Below, in pieces: positions 38,601 through 51,071 of a stretch of 64,000 nucleotides of DNA. The position numbers and the translations under genes were made by a program. The DNA is from Desmodesmus armatus. Lineage: Eukaryota > Chlorophyta > Chlorophyceae > Sphaeropleales > Scenedesmaceae. Position 1 is the first letter of the stretch. Every line of letters starts with the position of its first letter. The notes under the pieces are model-generated. The model worked only from the letters and a program-made list of their open reading frames with translations. It was not told the DNA's origin and made no database searches. Location of the stretch: contig VIIQ02000619.1 of assembly GCA_007449985.2 (NCBI GenBank), positions 270,811-334,810 of the forward strand, read 5' to 3'.

Positions 38601-41600
38601 GCTAGATGCCAGCAAGTGTAGCCTTCAACGGCGGACGGGAACAGCAGTAGAGGATTCGATGTTCAACATGGAGTGGTTTGGGAGCTGTGGGGTGCCGCCA
38701 GCGCGTGTGCAGTACATTGCGAGGAGTGAATGTCCGGAGACGCCGCCACCGCCGCCTCCGTCTCCTTCACCCACACCTGAGGATCAAAAAGCACTTGAAA
38801 GAGGTGAGGCGGTCAGTGCATTGTACCGTATGCTACAGGTGCTGTACATGCATTAAAGCGCATGGTTGCTTTCTACCTTGTGGCGTGTAAGTCCCCTTTC
38901 GCCGCCAGCCAGTCAGCTCTAGAAATGCCAGGGTTCTCGCATATGTGAGAGTGCTGCCAGCTGTCAGGCTACAATCTTGCAAGCCCGCCCCCAGCCAGCC
39001 GACAATGCTAGTAGCATGGAGACAGGCCCAGGCATGGGTTAGACCTTGCTGTCGGGTCTGCAAGTCTGCTGTGCCGGGCATTGTTCTGTGTGGTGGGGGG
39101 GTGGCAGGTCCCATTCCTGTACTGTCTCCAAGCGGTGCAAGCACCACAGCAGTCTGGGCGTGGCGGAAGCTCACTAGCTGGCCACACGTTGCAGATAGCA
39201 GCTGCTTGCCAAGCCTAGCTATGTCATGCCTAAGGATTTCCTCACACTACGGCACGGATGTTGGTTGAGTGTGTTGTTGCGGTGCTGCTTGTGATGCACC
39301 CGCAGTGCCTATGATGGCAAATGACGCCTTTGGCACTGGTATCCTTCGGTCGCAGGTACGCCATCCTGGGGTGTGCAAGCGGACAAGTGCTTGCAGCGAA
39401 GCCCTGTGTGCCACCAGACTTTACTGCATACTGCCAGGCTGTGTTGGCAATGCATTCCAAATAGCTGGGTAGTAAGCTTGCAGGCTGCTGGTTCGAAGTG
39501 CAGCTTGGGGGTATGCCAGCGTGCTGTCTAGCTATGTTGCCTTCCATGCCGGACAAAGCTTTCCTGTACTAGTACTGCCATACTGGTACTGCCATGAGGG
39601 GAATTCCAGCCTTGTGGCCACCCACCTTCAGCAGTGCTGGAGCTGGTCATTATTGCTGCAACGACTTGTTGCTCAAGTTGCGCACATGAGCAGCAACACG
39701 TCCTTGCATATAGTCACAGGGGTGTACTTGCCTGTGCAGCCAAGGGCACTGCACCAATGTACTGCCTGCATTCTCTGATTTCTTGGACCGCACACCACAG
39801 ACATTACCACTGCCTCTCTGCTGCTGCTCGAATGATACCGATATAAACCAATGATGCCGCACCACCCCACCACATGTTTGCACGCAGGCTGTCATTCCCA
39901 ATGCAAGCTACAGCTCAGGTTTTGAGACAGTGAAGATCATGCGCCCAACAACAGTCGCAGTTATGGACTCTGGGGTTGACTGCTTCCACAGAGACCTCAA
40001 CGTGATCTACAACATCAGCTTTGCAGGAACTGAATTTCCCAATGATGACAAGGCGTGCTGGGATGTATTTGATCATGGGACCAACGTGGCAGGTAGGAGG
40101 GCCCAGGGGCTGGAATCGAGATCATGTGTTCAAATCATGGGGTGGTCGATTGTTGCCCTGTTTGGGGTGATTATGATTGTGCTGGTATGTGACCGTAGAG
40201 CATACAGCTAAAGCTAGCTCACAGCGTACATGCAGGTGTTCTGCTTGATGAAATCTGGGTGAAGATGCAGCAGAACACATATGTTGATCAGTACATGTCA
40301 TGATATGTGAAGTTAATCTTGGGCCTCGTGTGTGCTCTTGCTGCTCTAGACAGAACCAACATATCCACCCCTGCCTGTGCGCTCCCCTGCTGACACTGCA
40401 GGTATCATTGGAGCAAAGAACAACGGCTTTGGGGTCATTGGCGTGCTGCCAGGTGGGCGTCCATGTAGCATGATCATGCAGTGCAGTACAGTGCAACACT
40501 GCAATACAATACCATGGCTGCCTGTGGCAGTGGTGCTTCCAAGCCTTGCAAATGAGGACCGTGCTGAGTCAACTGGCAGCATTGTCATCTGCGTATTCTG
40601 CTCTTGGCTACTTGTGCGCTTTTGCAGATGTTGCAGGCATAAGCAAAGTGGGTCAGCCAACACACTCTGTCCTTTCCTACCCCAACCTTTCGGTGCCTTT
40701 TTGCTGCGCCACAGATACACCCATCGTCTCTATCAAGATCCTCAACGAGCGAGGGTCAGGTCCGGCATCCAACATTGTTGCCGGTTGCCTTTGGCTCATG
40801 GAGCTCAGCCTCGACGGAGTCACCCCGAACGACGACAACCTTACGAACGCGGAGGTGTTGGGAATCGACGTCATCAACATGAGTTTTGGCGCCGTCGTCG
40901 CAGGCGGGTATGGTCCCGTCTGCGACGCGATGCGGTTGCTGAGGGACAAGCTCGGCGTTGTCAGTATAGCCGCGGCTGGTGAGTGGCAACGGTGATCAGT
41001 AATATGCATGGAGAAATATGCATGGAGATATCTGCCACATGAAGATGCCACTGTCCACCGCAGTCGAGCCAGGAGAGCTTCATATGTTGCGATCCCAGTG
41101 GTGATATTGGGGGTGCATCAGTGCGTCCCTAGGGACTGTCAGATGGTTGTCAGCTGGCTTCAGGCAGGGGCATGACAGCTTGTGACTGCTGGCTGTCAGT
41201 ACAACGGCGTGTGTGGAAGAGCAGTGAGCAGCCATCACGTGATGGACCCATGTAGCATGCGCGGCATTCAACCGACATGCTGTGGCCTGCTGTCTGGCTG
41301 CAGGAAATGAGAACCAGCCCCTCAACAACATGATCCCCGCAGCGTGCGATGGTGTCATTGCCGTGACAGCAATGGCCCAGGGGAATGGTTCCATTGATGT
41401 GAACCAGGGCATCCCGTCCTGGACAAACTTCCTAAACATGGACCCCAGCAGCCCCGTTCTTCCAACACCGTTCAAACACAACCTTACCGTCTCCGCCCCA
41501 GGTGTGTACTGCACACAGTATATATGTAGCAGAGAGGGACCTTGTAGGGGTGCAACGTACGTGCACAAGCCTTGCAGCTGCTGCCGCAGCAGGCTACGGC

Positions 41601-42114
41601 TGCTGCGCATCCCGGGGGTACCGCTGTTGTGGACTCGGGAAGTGAGCAGTGTTCCCTTGCAGGTATAGGCCAAGCCGGCGACACCACCTGCTGTTGTGAC
41701 CTTGGCAACAGTAGTGAGCAGTGCTCGCTTGCAAGTATAGGCCAAGACGGTGCCTGTCTACACCACCTGCTCGACTGCCTGCTGCTAGGCTATGCTGCTG
41801 CCAGTGCTGACAGATCATCGTGATGCTTTGCAGGTGTAAGCATCTGGAGCACCTGCTACCAGCAGAAAGCACCGTACTGCTTCCGGTCAGGTACAAGCCA
41901 AGCTACCCCTCACGTAGCAGGCATGGCGGCTCGCTGCTTTTCCGGAGGGCGGTGCAAGTCACGCGGCAATGGGACAGAGTCTGTGTGGTATATGATCAGG
42001 AAGTGGCAGGAGTTCAATTTGGAGAATGAGGACAATGGGTTTTCTAGGGATCCCATACGGTTCTTCAGGAGCATATTCTACTACGGCTACTTGACAAATG
42101 CCGACGTGTGGTGA
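35690..42114 (+). CDS. Secreted subtilisin-like serine protease (S8) with long N-terminal region
   Basis: ATG 35690 starts a clear signal peptide (LVPSSLVLLCLLIAPGLTTA). Exons 35690-35855 and 36037-36124 give EAIPGQYIVVFDTSK, like an I9 propeptide. Exons around 36190-36740 are uncertain. Then 37247-37346, 37620-37949, 38384-38803, 39306-39355, 39888-40092, 40402-40452, 40715-40978, 41304-41501 and 41834-42114 chain in phase. A Cys-rich domain (37620-38750) ends in a PPPPPPSPSPTP linker before the protease. Catalytic residues are all present: Asp in TVAVMDSGVDC, His in DVFDHGTNVAG, oxyanion Asn in AAGNENQ and Ser in RSGTSQATPHVAG. It is predicted to act outside the cell. Pro/Ser linkers are typical of volvocine and other chlorophyte wall proteins. 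The Chlamydomonas hatching enzyme sporangin is a subtilase, so daughter-cell release is one candidate role, but only a guess here. Confidence 0.85.
38056..38073. repeat. 18-bp perfect palindrome in a subtilase intron
   Basis: TGTCACACATGTGTGACA reads the same on both strands. It lies in a stretch dense in GTCACA/TGTGAC words (38030-38110) inside the intron between 37949 and 38384. Confidence 0.8.
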
Positions 42115-44320
42115 TTGATAGCGCACAGGCTGATGTTGGCTTGGACCCCAGCCGCCGCATTTGCAGTTGCTGGTGCTGCTGCAGTGCTGAATGTTGCTGT
42201 CGCCGGAGGGTTATCTGTTAATTTTGTCATCTATTTGGATGCTCAGCATCTTGGCTAGAGTGGTTTCCAGGGCACCCATTGGACTGTAGCCTAAGAGCGG
42301 AGTGCTGGTGTGTGTAGTCACTTTGTAGCAGTCTGGTCTGCGGCCAAGCATGCCCATGGCCAAGCATGTCAGGTGCACATACAATGGCACTCAATACCTG
42401 TGATTGTGTTTCCACACCGTTCATTGCCAACAGTCAGCCTGGCAGTGTTGCAGCACACTGAGATCAGGTGCCAGTGACCGTAACTCAATGACATGTTGTG
42501 TCTGTGACATGTGCTGTTGGAGCCCCACTTGCCGGGGTGCCTAGGGCGCCGGTACCTCAAGCCAGGCATGATCTTGTGCTGCACCCCAGCCTTTCAACAC
42601 ACTGTGGCCACTGTGTCAGCAAGCTCTGTGTTAGCAAGCTCGCCCAGAGTCAACTGGAAGCTCCTTACTTGCTCTACTGAAGCTCCAGGCCTTCTGAATT
42701 TTTTTGGCTGTTTTGGTCTTATGCTGGATTCCCTTCTGTCCCCCTTTTCATCCACTTCTGCACCTGTTTTGTGAGGCTGACTGCTGACCTGCTGCAGCAA
42801 GCAGGCAGCAAGTACACTCAACAAACACGAGTACACTCAACACTGGCTTGTAGAGTTTGCAACAATTGGTGCAAATGAGCGCACAGGTGACGATTGAAGA
42901 GCGCCTAATTGTGATATTTTGGTACAGCAATGTTCAGCAAAGCGCAGCAGTGCGCTGTCCACAATCTGGGCATGCTGTGTGTGCAGCCCGCGGGCCGCAG
43001 CTACTTGCATGGCTGCACACCCACCGCCTGGGAGGGCTGCTGCACACCATCACCTTGCGCAACAAGTCCACCACAGCAAACACCCTTGGGGCATGACATG
43101 CTTGTGGCAAACATGTACCAGCTTGCAACAAGCCAAGGCAAGCACCTGGCAGAACCTCAGCAAGTTGAGCTTGTAAGCAATTTGTCTGAACACATGCCTG
43201 TGCAGCATCTGTGTGGCATCTCAGGCGCAAGTCACAATATTCGGGTTGTTTGCACTCCCCTACGACACCAAAACAACTACAAGGTGCAACGAGGATCATC
43301 CACGCAACACAGGGACAACTTCAAGTTGACAAGGGCTCTGCAGCTGTTGGTCAACTCAAGTGCGTCATTTCGGACGGCAGTGGGCCGCAACCCACTTTGC
43401 ATTGGCAGCAGTAGCGATGAGCATTCTGACTGGACCTCCCAACGGACCTGACACCCCCCAGAACTCCATGCATGTGCAACAGTCCTGCAGCACTGACGAA
43501 AAAAGGCACGCTGCTCAGATAAGAAAAGCATAATGCAACACATGGGTGCTGACAGAGCAAGAGCATGGGAACCACATTCTTGTGAACAAAGCATCACCTG
43601 GGGCCACGTTGCACAATGTCACATGTGAACATACTTGGCTCATGACCATGCTGCAACTTTGGCAAGAGCAACACAAAATCATGCAGACACTGCCATGCCG
43701 GTCAAAACCCTTTGCAAGTCAACCATGCAACAGCGCCCACGGCTCGTTCATGCGAACCCCACCAGATGCCGCCACCCAACAGGAAGACGCCAAGAAAAGT
43801 CATGCACAATGCCAACAGTAAAAGTCAACCACTTACAAAGTGTGTCTCTCACAGTCTTGCTTTGCGGTCTCCAGGACACTGCCCTCAAGGGGCAGGGCTC
43901 TGTTCATGTCATCAGGCCTGGTGTCAAAGTGTGGCGGCTGCACAGAATCCACCCGTCATACGGCGTGGCACTGAGCCCGTCAGGCTGTGACATAAATATG
44001 CAGGACCACCATGCAACATCATCACTGATGATCTTTTGAAGATGATATCAAACACAAATCACCTTAGACGGCAGTCAGCAACTTGCTCCTGTTCAAAAAG
44101 GCATGGTACTGATGCAATGGCATAAAAACACCGAATCATAGTACACAAGGATCATGTCCATCACTCACATCATGACAGGAAACATCCTACAAGCCAATCT
44201 GCACCCAACTGCTCAGCACGCCGTGCCAAGATGACCCAAACCCCTGCAAGAGTTCCAATACGGTAGTCCCCTGAACCCAAACCTGCACCTGCCAATTTGG
44301 CAGTTTGACTGTTGACAGGC
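42115..44320. other. 2.2 kb between convergent genes, no gene recognised
   Basis: The interval lies between the 3' end of the subtilase (plus) and of the TMEM45-like gene (minus). It should contain both 3' UTRs. A TTACA at 43833-43837 gives a TGTAA signal on the minus strand, about 480 bp past the TMEM45 stop. Frames up to about 170 codons show no domain or exon chain. Confidence 0.5.
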
Positions 44321-47300
44321 TCACACCATCTCAACCGCTGTGTCATTGCCGGTGCTGCTCCCTGTTGGAGTGTCAAACACATCAGCATATTGACCAGCTG
44401 ACGGAGCCTCCTCCCTCTCCTTCCCTTGGCCGAGTCTAAGGTACCTCCATCCCCTTTTGCCTCTCCAATCACAGCAGCTGTCTCCACTGCAGCCTGAGGC
44501 TAGCCGACCGATTACGTCATCGCTTATGTCATCGCCTTTGTCATCACCTGACTTGTCATCAACCGAGCTGGCCGGCAAGCCTATGACAAATGCATGCTTG
44601 CTGCTGCTGTTGAGGCCGGTGTGGCCAGTGCTGTGTGGGTGATGAGGACCAAGTAGGAAGATGTGCATGGCCAGGTACAGCAGCAGGAGGAAGGTGGTGA
44701 CACCTGCAGACACGACAGCAGTAGCAAAAGAGGCCATCGATCAACCTCATCAACGTTGATGCTTAAGTTGAACAACACCACGCTATCATGGCCACAAAGA
44801 GGCGCACGGCGCTGAACATGAACGTGAACACAGAGGTGAATGGATATAATACAGAGACCGCTGCAGATTCTGCTGGCCGGCCGCGGCCACGGCACAGCAC
44901 ACCACAGCGCACCTTGACTGAACTGTCGGTAGGCACCTTGACTTCCCTTGCATGCGTGCATTCTCTGCACCCTCCCGGCTATAGCTACTGTATCAGGCTG
45001 CATGCACGTCTGCGGCGATTTGTGAGTCGAGTCCGGCCCCAGGAAGCTTTGAGCAGCACACACCTAGGAAGATCCATGTGAACAGGACGGGTGTGAACAT
45101 GACGCACGACATGTCCCCTGGGTGGCTGGCCTGCCAGGTGGCATCAGAGGAGAACATGATGTGGGTGATGGCAAAGAACCAGCAGCCCTGCACAGCACAA
45201 GGCAGCAGGCACACACGAAGCACTGTCAACACATTGAACACTCAGTGCTGCACTGATCGAAGCAACACATAAGTGCAGCTTTGTGCTGATCAGGACTGGT
45301 CAAGATCTAGATCACTACCCCAGGAACTCTCCCCATGAGGTTCTCAGTGCCTACTCAGCCCCACTTATCACCGACTCGGCAGCTTTGAGCATAGCTTTTT
45401 GTAGGTCGCAGCTTACTTACCAAACTGTCTGCAGTGTAAGCTGCATTTCAAACCCATTGAACAATCATAGGGTCTTTTGGGGGGGGGGGGGGGGAGGTCG
45501 CTACAGTGCTCGTCACAAGTGGGCACTTTCACCGCTGGGCGGTGCTCTCCACCTTGGATGACATGGGTGCCTGCTTGAACCTGCAATACCAATGTCAGCC
45601 TCATAACAGGCATAGCTTTAGGAATAGCTTCGCCTGGCCTTTTTTTCATTATATTTTAATTTATAGATTTTGATTTTTCTTTATTTTTAGGCATAGCTTT
45701 AGGAATAGCTTTGCCTGCCATGCAGGCTGGCCACCCTGCACCAGATCCAATCAAGCATTCAGTCTGTCACCCACTTCCTTACCTCCATGATAACCGCCAG
45801 GCTCTTCGCAGCATTCAAGCCATAGCTCTGGCTGCCACGCGAGCTAGCCCCCTGCACCAGCACCACCACCGCTACTGCCACCATGCAGCAGCCCAGCAGC
45901 TGGTGCAGCACAGCGTCCAGGGGCTGAACCTTGGTGTGGGCCAACATGAGGTACCCTGAGCTGCCAAAGGCGGCTGAAAGGAAAAATTGCGGGATGCCTT
46001 GGGGCAGGGGCACCCAGAAGGTGTGGATCAGGTCAACGAGACCTGCAAGGTGTGGATGTGAAACCACGGCAGGTTGATTGTCAGTGTACACAGACAGCTA
46101 GCAAGCAAAGACGAGTTTCATCGAATTTAGGAAGGGAAGATGCCTGAGGGCACTGCAGGGCACCAGAAGGCGTGATTCAGGCCCACAAGACCTGCAGGCG
46201 CCCCTGGACCCTAAAGCCCTGAGATGCCTAACCCCTCAACCCTAAGCAATGTTGCTGCAACGCCGCCTGCTTGGACAGCAATGCCCTTGCTGCATTGACA
46301 GCTAGTGCAGCGAGCGGGCAAACATTACCTGACAGGATGATGGGCGGGTAGTTGGTGCCATGGCTCCAGCTGTTCATGTGGGCGACGTCCAGTTCACCTG
46401 CCTTGGCAGTGCCTGGAGGGCAGCGCAGTTGCCTGCGCAAACAGCAACCCATTCCATGCCATGGCAGCACACATTGAATTTGCATGAAACATGTGCCATG
46501 GTGGTGAATACTAGCCAGGATGTGAGTGCAGCGGGGTCTGATAGCAATGCAAAGCTGCCTGCACACTGCCAGCTGGCGGGCAGCGCAGGTACCTGCGCAA
46601 AACGCAACCAGCCTGGTTGGGCCAACGCCAAAGCTGCAAATCTCAGTCTGCACCATGCTGTATCATGGGTGTAAGGTGGGGACTGCTTGCAAAGCTGCTA
46701 ACATACTTGAAAAGTGTAAATACGGCAAATAAGGTGTGCGGCTGGCCCGCATGACTGATCAGTCAACAGCTGCAGCCCTGGTCCTGATTAGCACCCTGCC
46801 ATACACCAGCCAAACGACTGTGTCTGCGTGAAACAATCTCTCCCCCAGGGAATTTTCTGTCGCAAGTACAGGATGAACACTGCATGTGATGCCCATGTGT
46901 GAGGCACGGAGAATACATGCGTGTGTCTGTGAGAGAGTGGTGCATCTTCTGCCTCTGCTGTGTAACATTGCCGTGCTGCGCTGCGCTGCGCTGTTCTGTG
47001 CACAGAGGTACCACCGCACCTTGTGCCGGACAGGCTGAACTCCAGGATGATGGCAACTGCTGGCAGCACAACCTTCAGAAACGGCTCAACATCCTGCAAC
47101 AAACAGCAGCATTCCAACAAGCATTCTCCAGGCTCCTGAAAGCTGCCCAAGGGCCCAGCAAGCCATCCCCCATACAAAGCTGGCAGGCTTGTACTGCCAA
47201 CAGGAGCACTACAACAGCTGGCAGGCCAGTCGCATTAGCCATGTACCTGAGCACTTGCTGATTACTCATCGGCAGTACCTGCAGTTGGGGTGGAAAGAAG

Positions 47301-47503
47301 ACCACCTTGTGATAGGAAGCACCTCCACAGCGCTTGCGCGCTGCACCTGTCAAGTTCTGGAAAGTGGCAGAGATGAACCAATGCAGACCCCAGGACACGA
47401 GGAACACCCCAGGGAGGACGTGCCCTATCCAGCTGCCTCCTGTCGCTGGCCACACATCGCCTGAGCACAGGTAAGCTGCGTGGCTGGGAGGGGTGTGCTG
47501 CAT
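44321..47503 (-). CDS. TMEM45/DUF716-family multi-pass membrane protein
   Basis: Exons 47503-47279, 47093 to about 47015, 46412-46329, 46042-45783, 45187-45064, 44860 to about 44780 and 44703-44321. Phases agree except at the end of the sixth exon, which is uncertain. Motifs run in TMEM45 order: SWIGHVLPGVFLVSWGLHWF, DVEPFLKVVLPAVAIILEF, HMNSWSHGTNYPPIILSG, GLVDLIHTFWVPLP, VQPLDAVLHQLLGCCM, GCWFFAITHIMF and VTTFLLLLYLAMHIFLL. The family has about seven helices, including a conserved His in the middle (SWSHGT) and a G-C/T-WF motif late. Its biochemical role is poorly known; some plant relatives have been tied to virus response. The C-terminal 90 residues are an acidic, Asp-rich tail ending VEMV. 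The ATG at 47503 gives a 30-residue N-terminal extension over animal members; a start in an upstream exon is possible. Confidence 0.82.
45608..45717. repeat. 29-bp direct repeats around an AT-rich core
   Basis: Copies 45608-45636 and 45689-45717 (AGGCATAGCTTTAGGAATAG..., one mismatch) bracket about 52 bp of almost pure A/T. They lie in an intron of the TMEM45-like gene. The AT core contrasts sharply with the surrounding GC-rich DNA. Confidence 0.85.
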
Positions 47504-49010
47504 GTTGAGGAGTTGGATGTGTTTGGGTGGGGCAGTATGGGGGAGAGCATGGAGAGCTCAAGACGGTGATCCTACATTCTACTGCACTACTTGATGGTGA
47601 TTCAGTCTGAATTGCAGCTGATTGTCTCGTATGTTGCTTTTATGAACCGATTACGCGAGCGTTGCAGCAGCTGCACGCACGACTGCTCGCACAGGCGGTC
47701 ATGCCTCTGGTCCTTTCTTCAGAGATGGTTGTCAGGAGTGGTTGGCAGCAGGAGTTTGCCGCGGTCGAACTTCGCGCGACGACCGGTGAAGCCACGTCAC
47801 CGGACTCGGTCAAACACCGTGGACCGGCGTGCATTATCATGGAAGCTAGGTTTGATATGGCACAAACATTGTGCTACTGGGCTGCAATCCTTTTCTGCAA
47901 GACTGTCCCAACGCAGTTCATCACTGAAAATGAAATTGGGCAAGGGCACCTCAGTGCTGCGCGCAACACATTCCTGCTACAGGAAGTTGTTACATACTAC
48001 AAGATGTCTGTAACACTGCCACAAGGCAACAATGCATGCAGCTGAACATCAAGGGAGAGTGCACCCAGCCCACTTGCTGGCAGCTGCGGCAACAAGTACA
48101 CACGCTGGTACCCCAACAGGCGCCAGGGTCTGCTTTCAGGGGAACTGCACAATGGATACACCGTAAGTTGTGCAGCAAAAGGCACAACAAGCAATTCAGG
48201 GAGATGCCATTCAGGGCGGCCCTGCTGCCGCACCCCCCTTAGCCCCAAGACAAAGGCACATACCCCCTGCTGCTGACAGCCGCTGCTGCTGCAGTGTGAT
48301 GCATGTGCTGCCTCATGCACTTCACCAGCAATTGATACTCTACAAGACCAGACGAATATATCTTCTGCCTTCCAGTGAAGAAAGCCACAGCTGCTTCCCA
48401 GGCCAATTCTAAAGGTGCTGTTTTGTACACACACAAGGCCCTGCAACGGCTGTGACGCATGGGCTGGAACCTATATTGAGCACGCCGGGACCCGCTCCTG
48501 CTGCCGGTGCTGTTTCCCCTGCTGCTCCTGCTGTTGCGCCAATCTGTTAGCGACGCCCAGTCCTCTTGTTGCAGCTGCTGCTGCTGCTGCAGCCTCATTG
48601 AGCTCATTCAGCTCTGCAGGGGGAATGCCTCGTCAAACTTTGACTTCTCTGGACGGCAGTAGGCATACTTGCCACTGCACGACGACGGTGTGGACAGGCA
48701 ACAGCAGCAGCAGCAGCAGCAAGGAGACGGTGTCACAAAGTGAAACAACCACAGTGTGCGACTTGACACACAGCCAAAGCTGCGGCTTCACGTCATAGTC
48801 AGCATGATTGAAGCGATGGGAGCATCATGCCATTCTCGGTCTGATCTGACACCATGAAGCTTGCATACATGTTACTGCCTTCTGCAGGACAAAGACCCTC
48901 CCCAAATCCCGAACGGCCCTGCTGTCTGCAGATCTGACCCTATGTCAATGCTGGCCTCGACTGCTGAACTGGCCCCTGCATCCTCTGCACTGTCTGACAG
49001 GGAGTGAAAC
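47504..49010. other. Intergenic with one unassigned open frame
   Basis: The interval contains the TMEM45 upstream region and, near 49010, the 3' side of the twin-CX9C gene. A plus-strand frame at 47662-48045 (127 codons, VVRSGWQQEFAAVELRATTG) has coding-like composition but no recognised domain. CAG/GCA runs near 48580 and 48700 produce spurious frames. Confidence 0.4.
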
Positions 49011-49547
49011 TCACCCGACAAGCTCCAAGCAGTGAGTGTAATGCTTCCACTCCTCCTTAGCAGTCTGCACTGCCTCCTCCACACTGCAGCAGACACACAA
49101 GCCAGAGGAGGCAGCACTCAGGTGAGCAGCAAGCAACAGTAGGGCATCTACAACATGCTCATTGTGGGCTGCTGCAGGTGCCGACATGACCAGTCTTTTT
49201 GCAAAGCCTATGACTACACCCTGAGCACCTCCCGTCCGTCGTAGAGCCTCGATGACACCGATTACAGCAAACGATCTGGGGGTGAGCAAAGCAGCATCCC
49301 GGGCCCCACGGACCAGCCAGAGCGACACCAAAATTGCCAGAAGGTACCAAGGTACTCACAGCTTCTTCGCACACGACTGCAGCGCGACGTACTCTTCCTT
49401 GCACTGCTGGCTGGGCTTGGCAGATGTCTTCATGCAATCCTGAAATGCCTGAGTTTGTTCCTCACACTTTTGCATCAAGTGGAAGGCAATGCCCTGCTTC
49501 TCGTGCACGGGCAGCTCAATCTCGGGACAAGGGGATGGGAGTGCCAT
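49011..49547 (-). CDS. Twin CX9C (CHCH) small protein, probably mitochondrial intermembrane space
   Basis: Exon 1 (49547-49360) encodes MALPSPCPEIELPVHEKQG, then CEEQTQAFQDC and CKEEYVALQSC. These are two Cys-x9-Cys helices, the signature of proteins folded by the Mia40 disulfide relay in the mitochondrial intermembrane space. A donor follows AAGAAGCT. Exon 2 starts at 49275 in matching phase (SFAVIGVIEALRRTGG). A later exon, from 49083, encodes VEEAVQTAKEEWKHYTHCLE and reaches a TGA at 49011-49013. The junction between exons 2 and 3 was not resolved. Members serve cytochrome oxidase assembly, complex I or cristae organisation; which one applies is not decidable here. ATG 49547 is chosen over the upstream 49610 because it immediately precedes the conserved part. 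Confidence 0.68.
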
Positions 49548-49995
49548 GATGCCGAGCCTGTGTGAAGTTGGATGCTGCCTAAACTCCGTGGAGAAGTGTT
49601 TAATCAGCACAAGCAGCAGGCTGGTGGGTGCTGCACACCCCTTGCTGCCTCTGGGGTGGGGGCGTCAGTCAAAGTCAAAACCCTCGTCTGTCACCCGCAG
49701 GTCTTGGTCCTTGCAGGCTTTGTTTGGTCAAGACCCTGCACTCTCTGAGCAGTAGCTGCTTTGTTGATACCACAGCCCAGATACCATCACAGTTCTTGAC
49801 CTCGGTAACAGGCTGGCCTCCACTGGGCACAGCAACGCATTTTGCCACAAAGCTGCTTGCTGCTCAAGACAGGAGGAACGGCACATTCGCTATTCACACT
49901 CGCAAAAATTGGATCTGCAAAGAGCAGAGCTAACGTTGTCCAAGGTACAGCCTACCAATACATGCATGCAACAGAAACAAAAAATCCGACCTCCT
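49548..49995. other. Upstream of the CX9C gene, left flank of the retroelement
   Basis: This should hold the promoter of the minus-strand CX9C gene. The retroelement LTR begins 448 bp from that start codon. No other feature was seen. Confidence 0.4.
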
Positions 49996-50583
49996 TGACA
50001 CGAGCAGCAGCTACACTGACCGATTCCTGCTGAGTGAGCAGTAATCCTCACAGGAAGGTTATGCTGTGTACAAGGCTATACAACACATGCCTTAGCAGAA
50101 TCAGTGTGATAGTTGACTAATCATGTTGAGTCAACAAGGACTCTGGGTGATATCAGATCATGCCAGATACTGCTGCGTGGCAGTGCTATTATTGGTGGTT
50201 AAGTGCTTGGGAGTTGTATGCGATGAGTTTGGTGCTGCGATGCACAGGATCACTGGCGGGTTCAGGGTTTACCGCCTGCAGTGCCGATTCCTTTGTGCCG
50301 CTGTGGTGCTCTGTGCGTCGCACTCGGCTTTGACAGTGCTTGGTGTAAACTTCTGGCAGTGTTTCCCGAGTACTCGCTCATTTGAATCCCCAATTCAGAG
50401 CGCACAGGTGCAGCAACCAGCCCCAGCAGCGACCTGTGGTCGAACCGGGTGCCTGAACATCACTCATACATTCATACAGCGCATCAACACTTTGCAAAGG
50501 ACTACAAGTGAGTATCTGCTACCCTCAGAGCAGCCAGCTGGCTGCGAAGCATCATTGCTGCAAGCTTTAGGCAGCAAACCACA
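49996..50583 (+). repeat. 5' LTR
   Basis: 588 bp, TG...CA, matched base for base by 63304-63894 apart from a 3-bp length difference. It should provide promoter and poly(A) functions for the element. A 160-codon frame in both LTRs, starting at ATG 50123 and 63431, is not expected to be a gene. Confidence 0.92.
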
Positions 50584-51071
50584 AGCCGAGTGCCACATTT
50601 GCATTTATACACTTGTAGTAGCTCGCTAGTGCTCAACTGCGGGCGCTAGTGAAAGGGCCACTAGTGGGTGGTGGGCGCTGCCACGTGCCTGGCTACTGGG
50701 GGCATCGCGGCGCGTCTAGTAAGCATTAAGGTGTTTTAAATACTATTATAGTTTACTTGCGTGGGTTTTTGGGAAGATCCACTGGTGCATTTCAGAGCTG
50801 GCCCATTTCCAGGCTGGCTTCTTCAGCGGGCAGGCGTGGACAGCAGCCATTTCCAACGTCTGGATCGCTTTCGGAGCAGTTCCAATCGGTGGTTCGGCAA
50901 GCTGTTGGTCAAGTGCGTGCGTCGGAGGAAGCAGGTGGCGCTGACAACCAGGAGAATTTGGGCTCTGGACTGATCAGCTACTCTGGTGACCAGGATCAGC
51001 ACATTGGCGAGCAGCAGGAGGACAGCACTCTTGTTTTCACCAATCCACTCTTCGAGCAGGCCACCAGCAGC
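50584..51071 (+). other. Retroelement leader region
   Basis: The stretch runs from the end of the 5' LTR to the first in-frame ATG of gag. A primer-binding site should begin near 50584-50590, but I cannot match it to a tRNA by eye. The gag frame is open from about 50757, 315 nt before that ATG, and TGCATTTCAG at 50789-50798 looks like a splice acceptor. Confidence 0.5.

Noticed and set aside
47662..48045. A 127-codon plus ORF as a confident gene
   Set aside because: Composition is coding-like, but no family, splice context or start context supports it; left as an unassigned frame.
50123..50629. A 160-codon ORF in each LTR
   Set aside because: It is repeated in both LTRs, crosses the LTR boundary in the left copy, and shows no domain; most likely chance.
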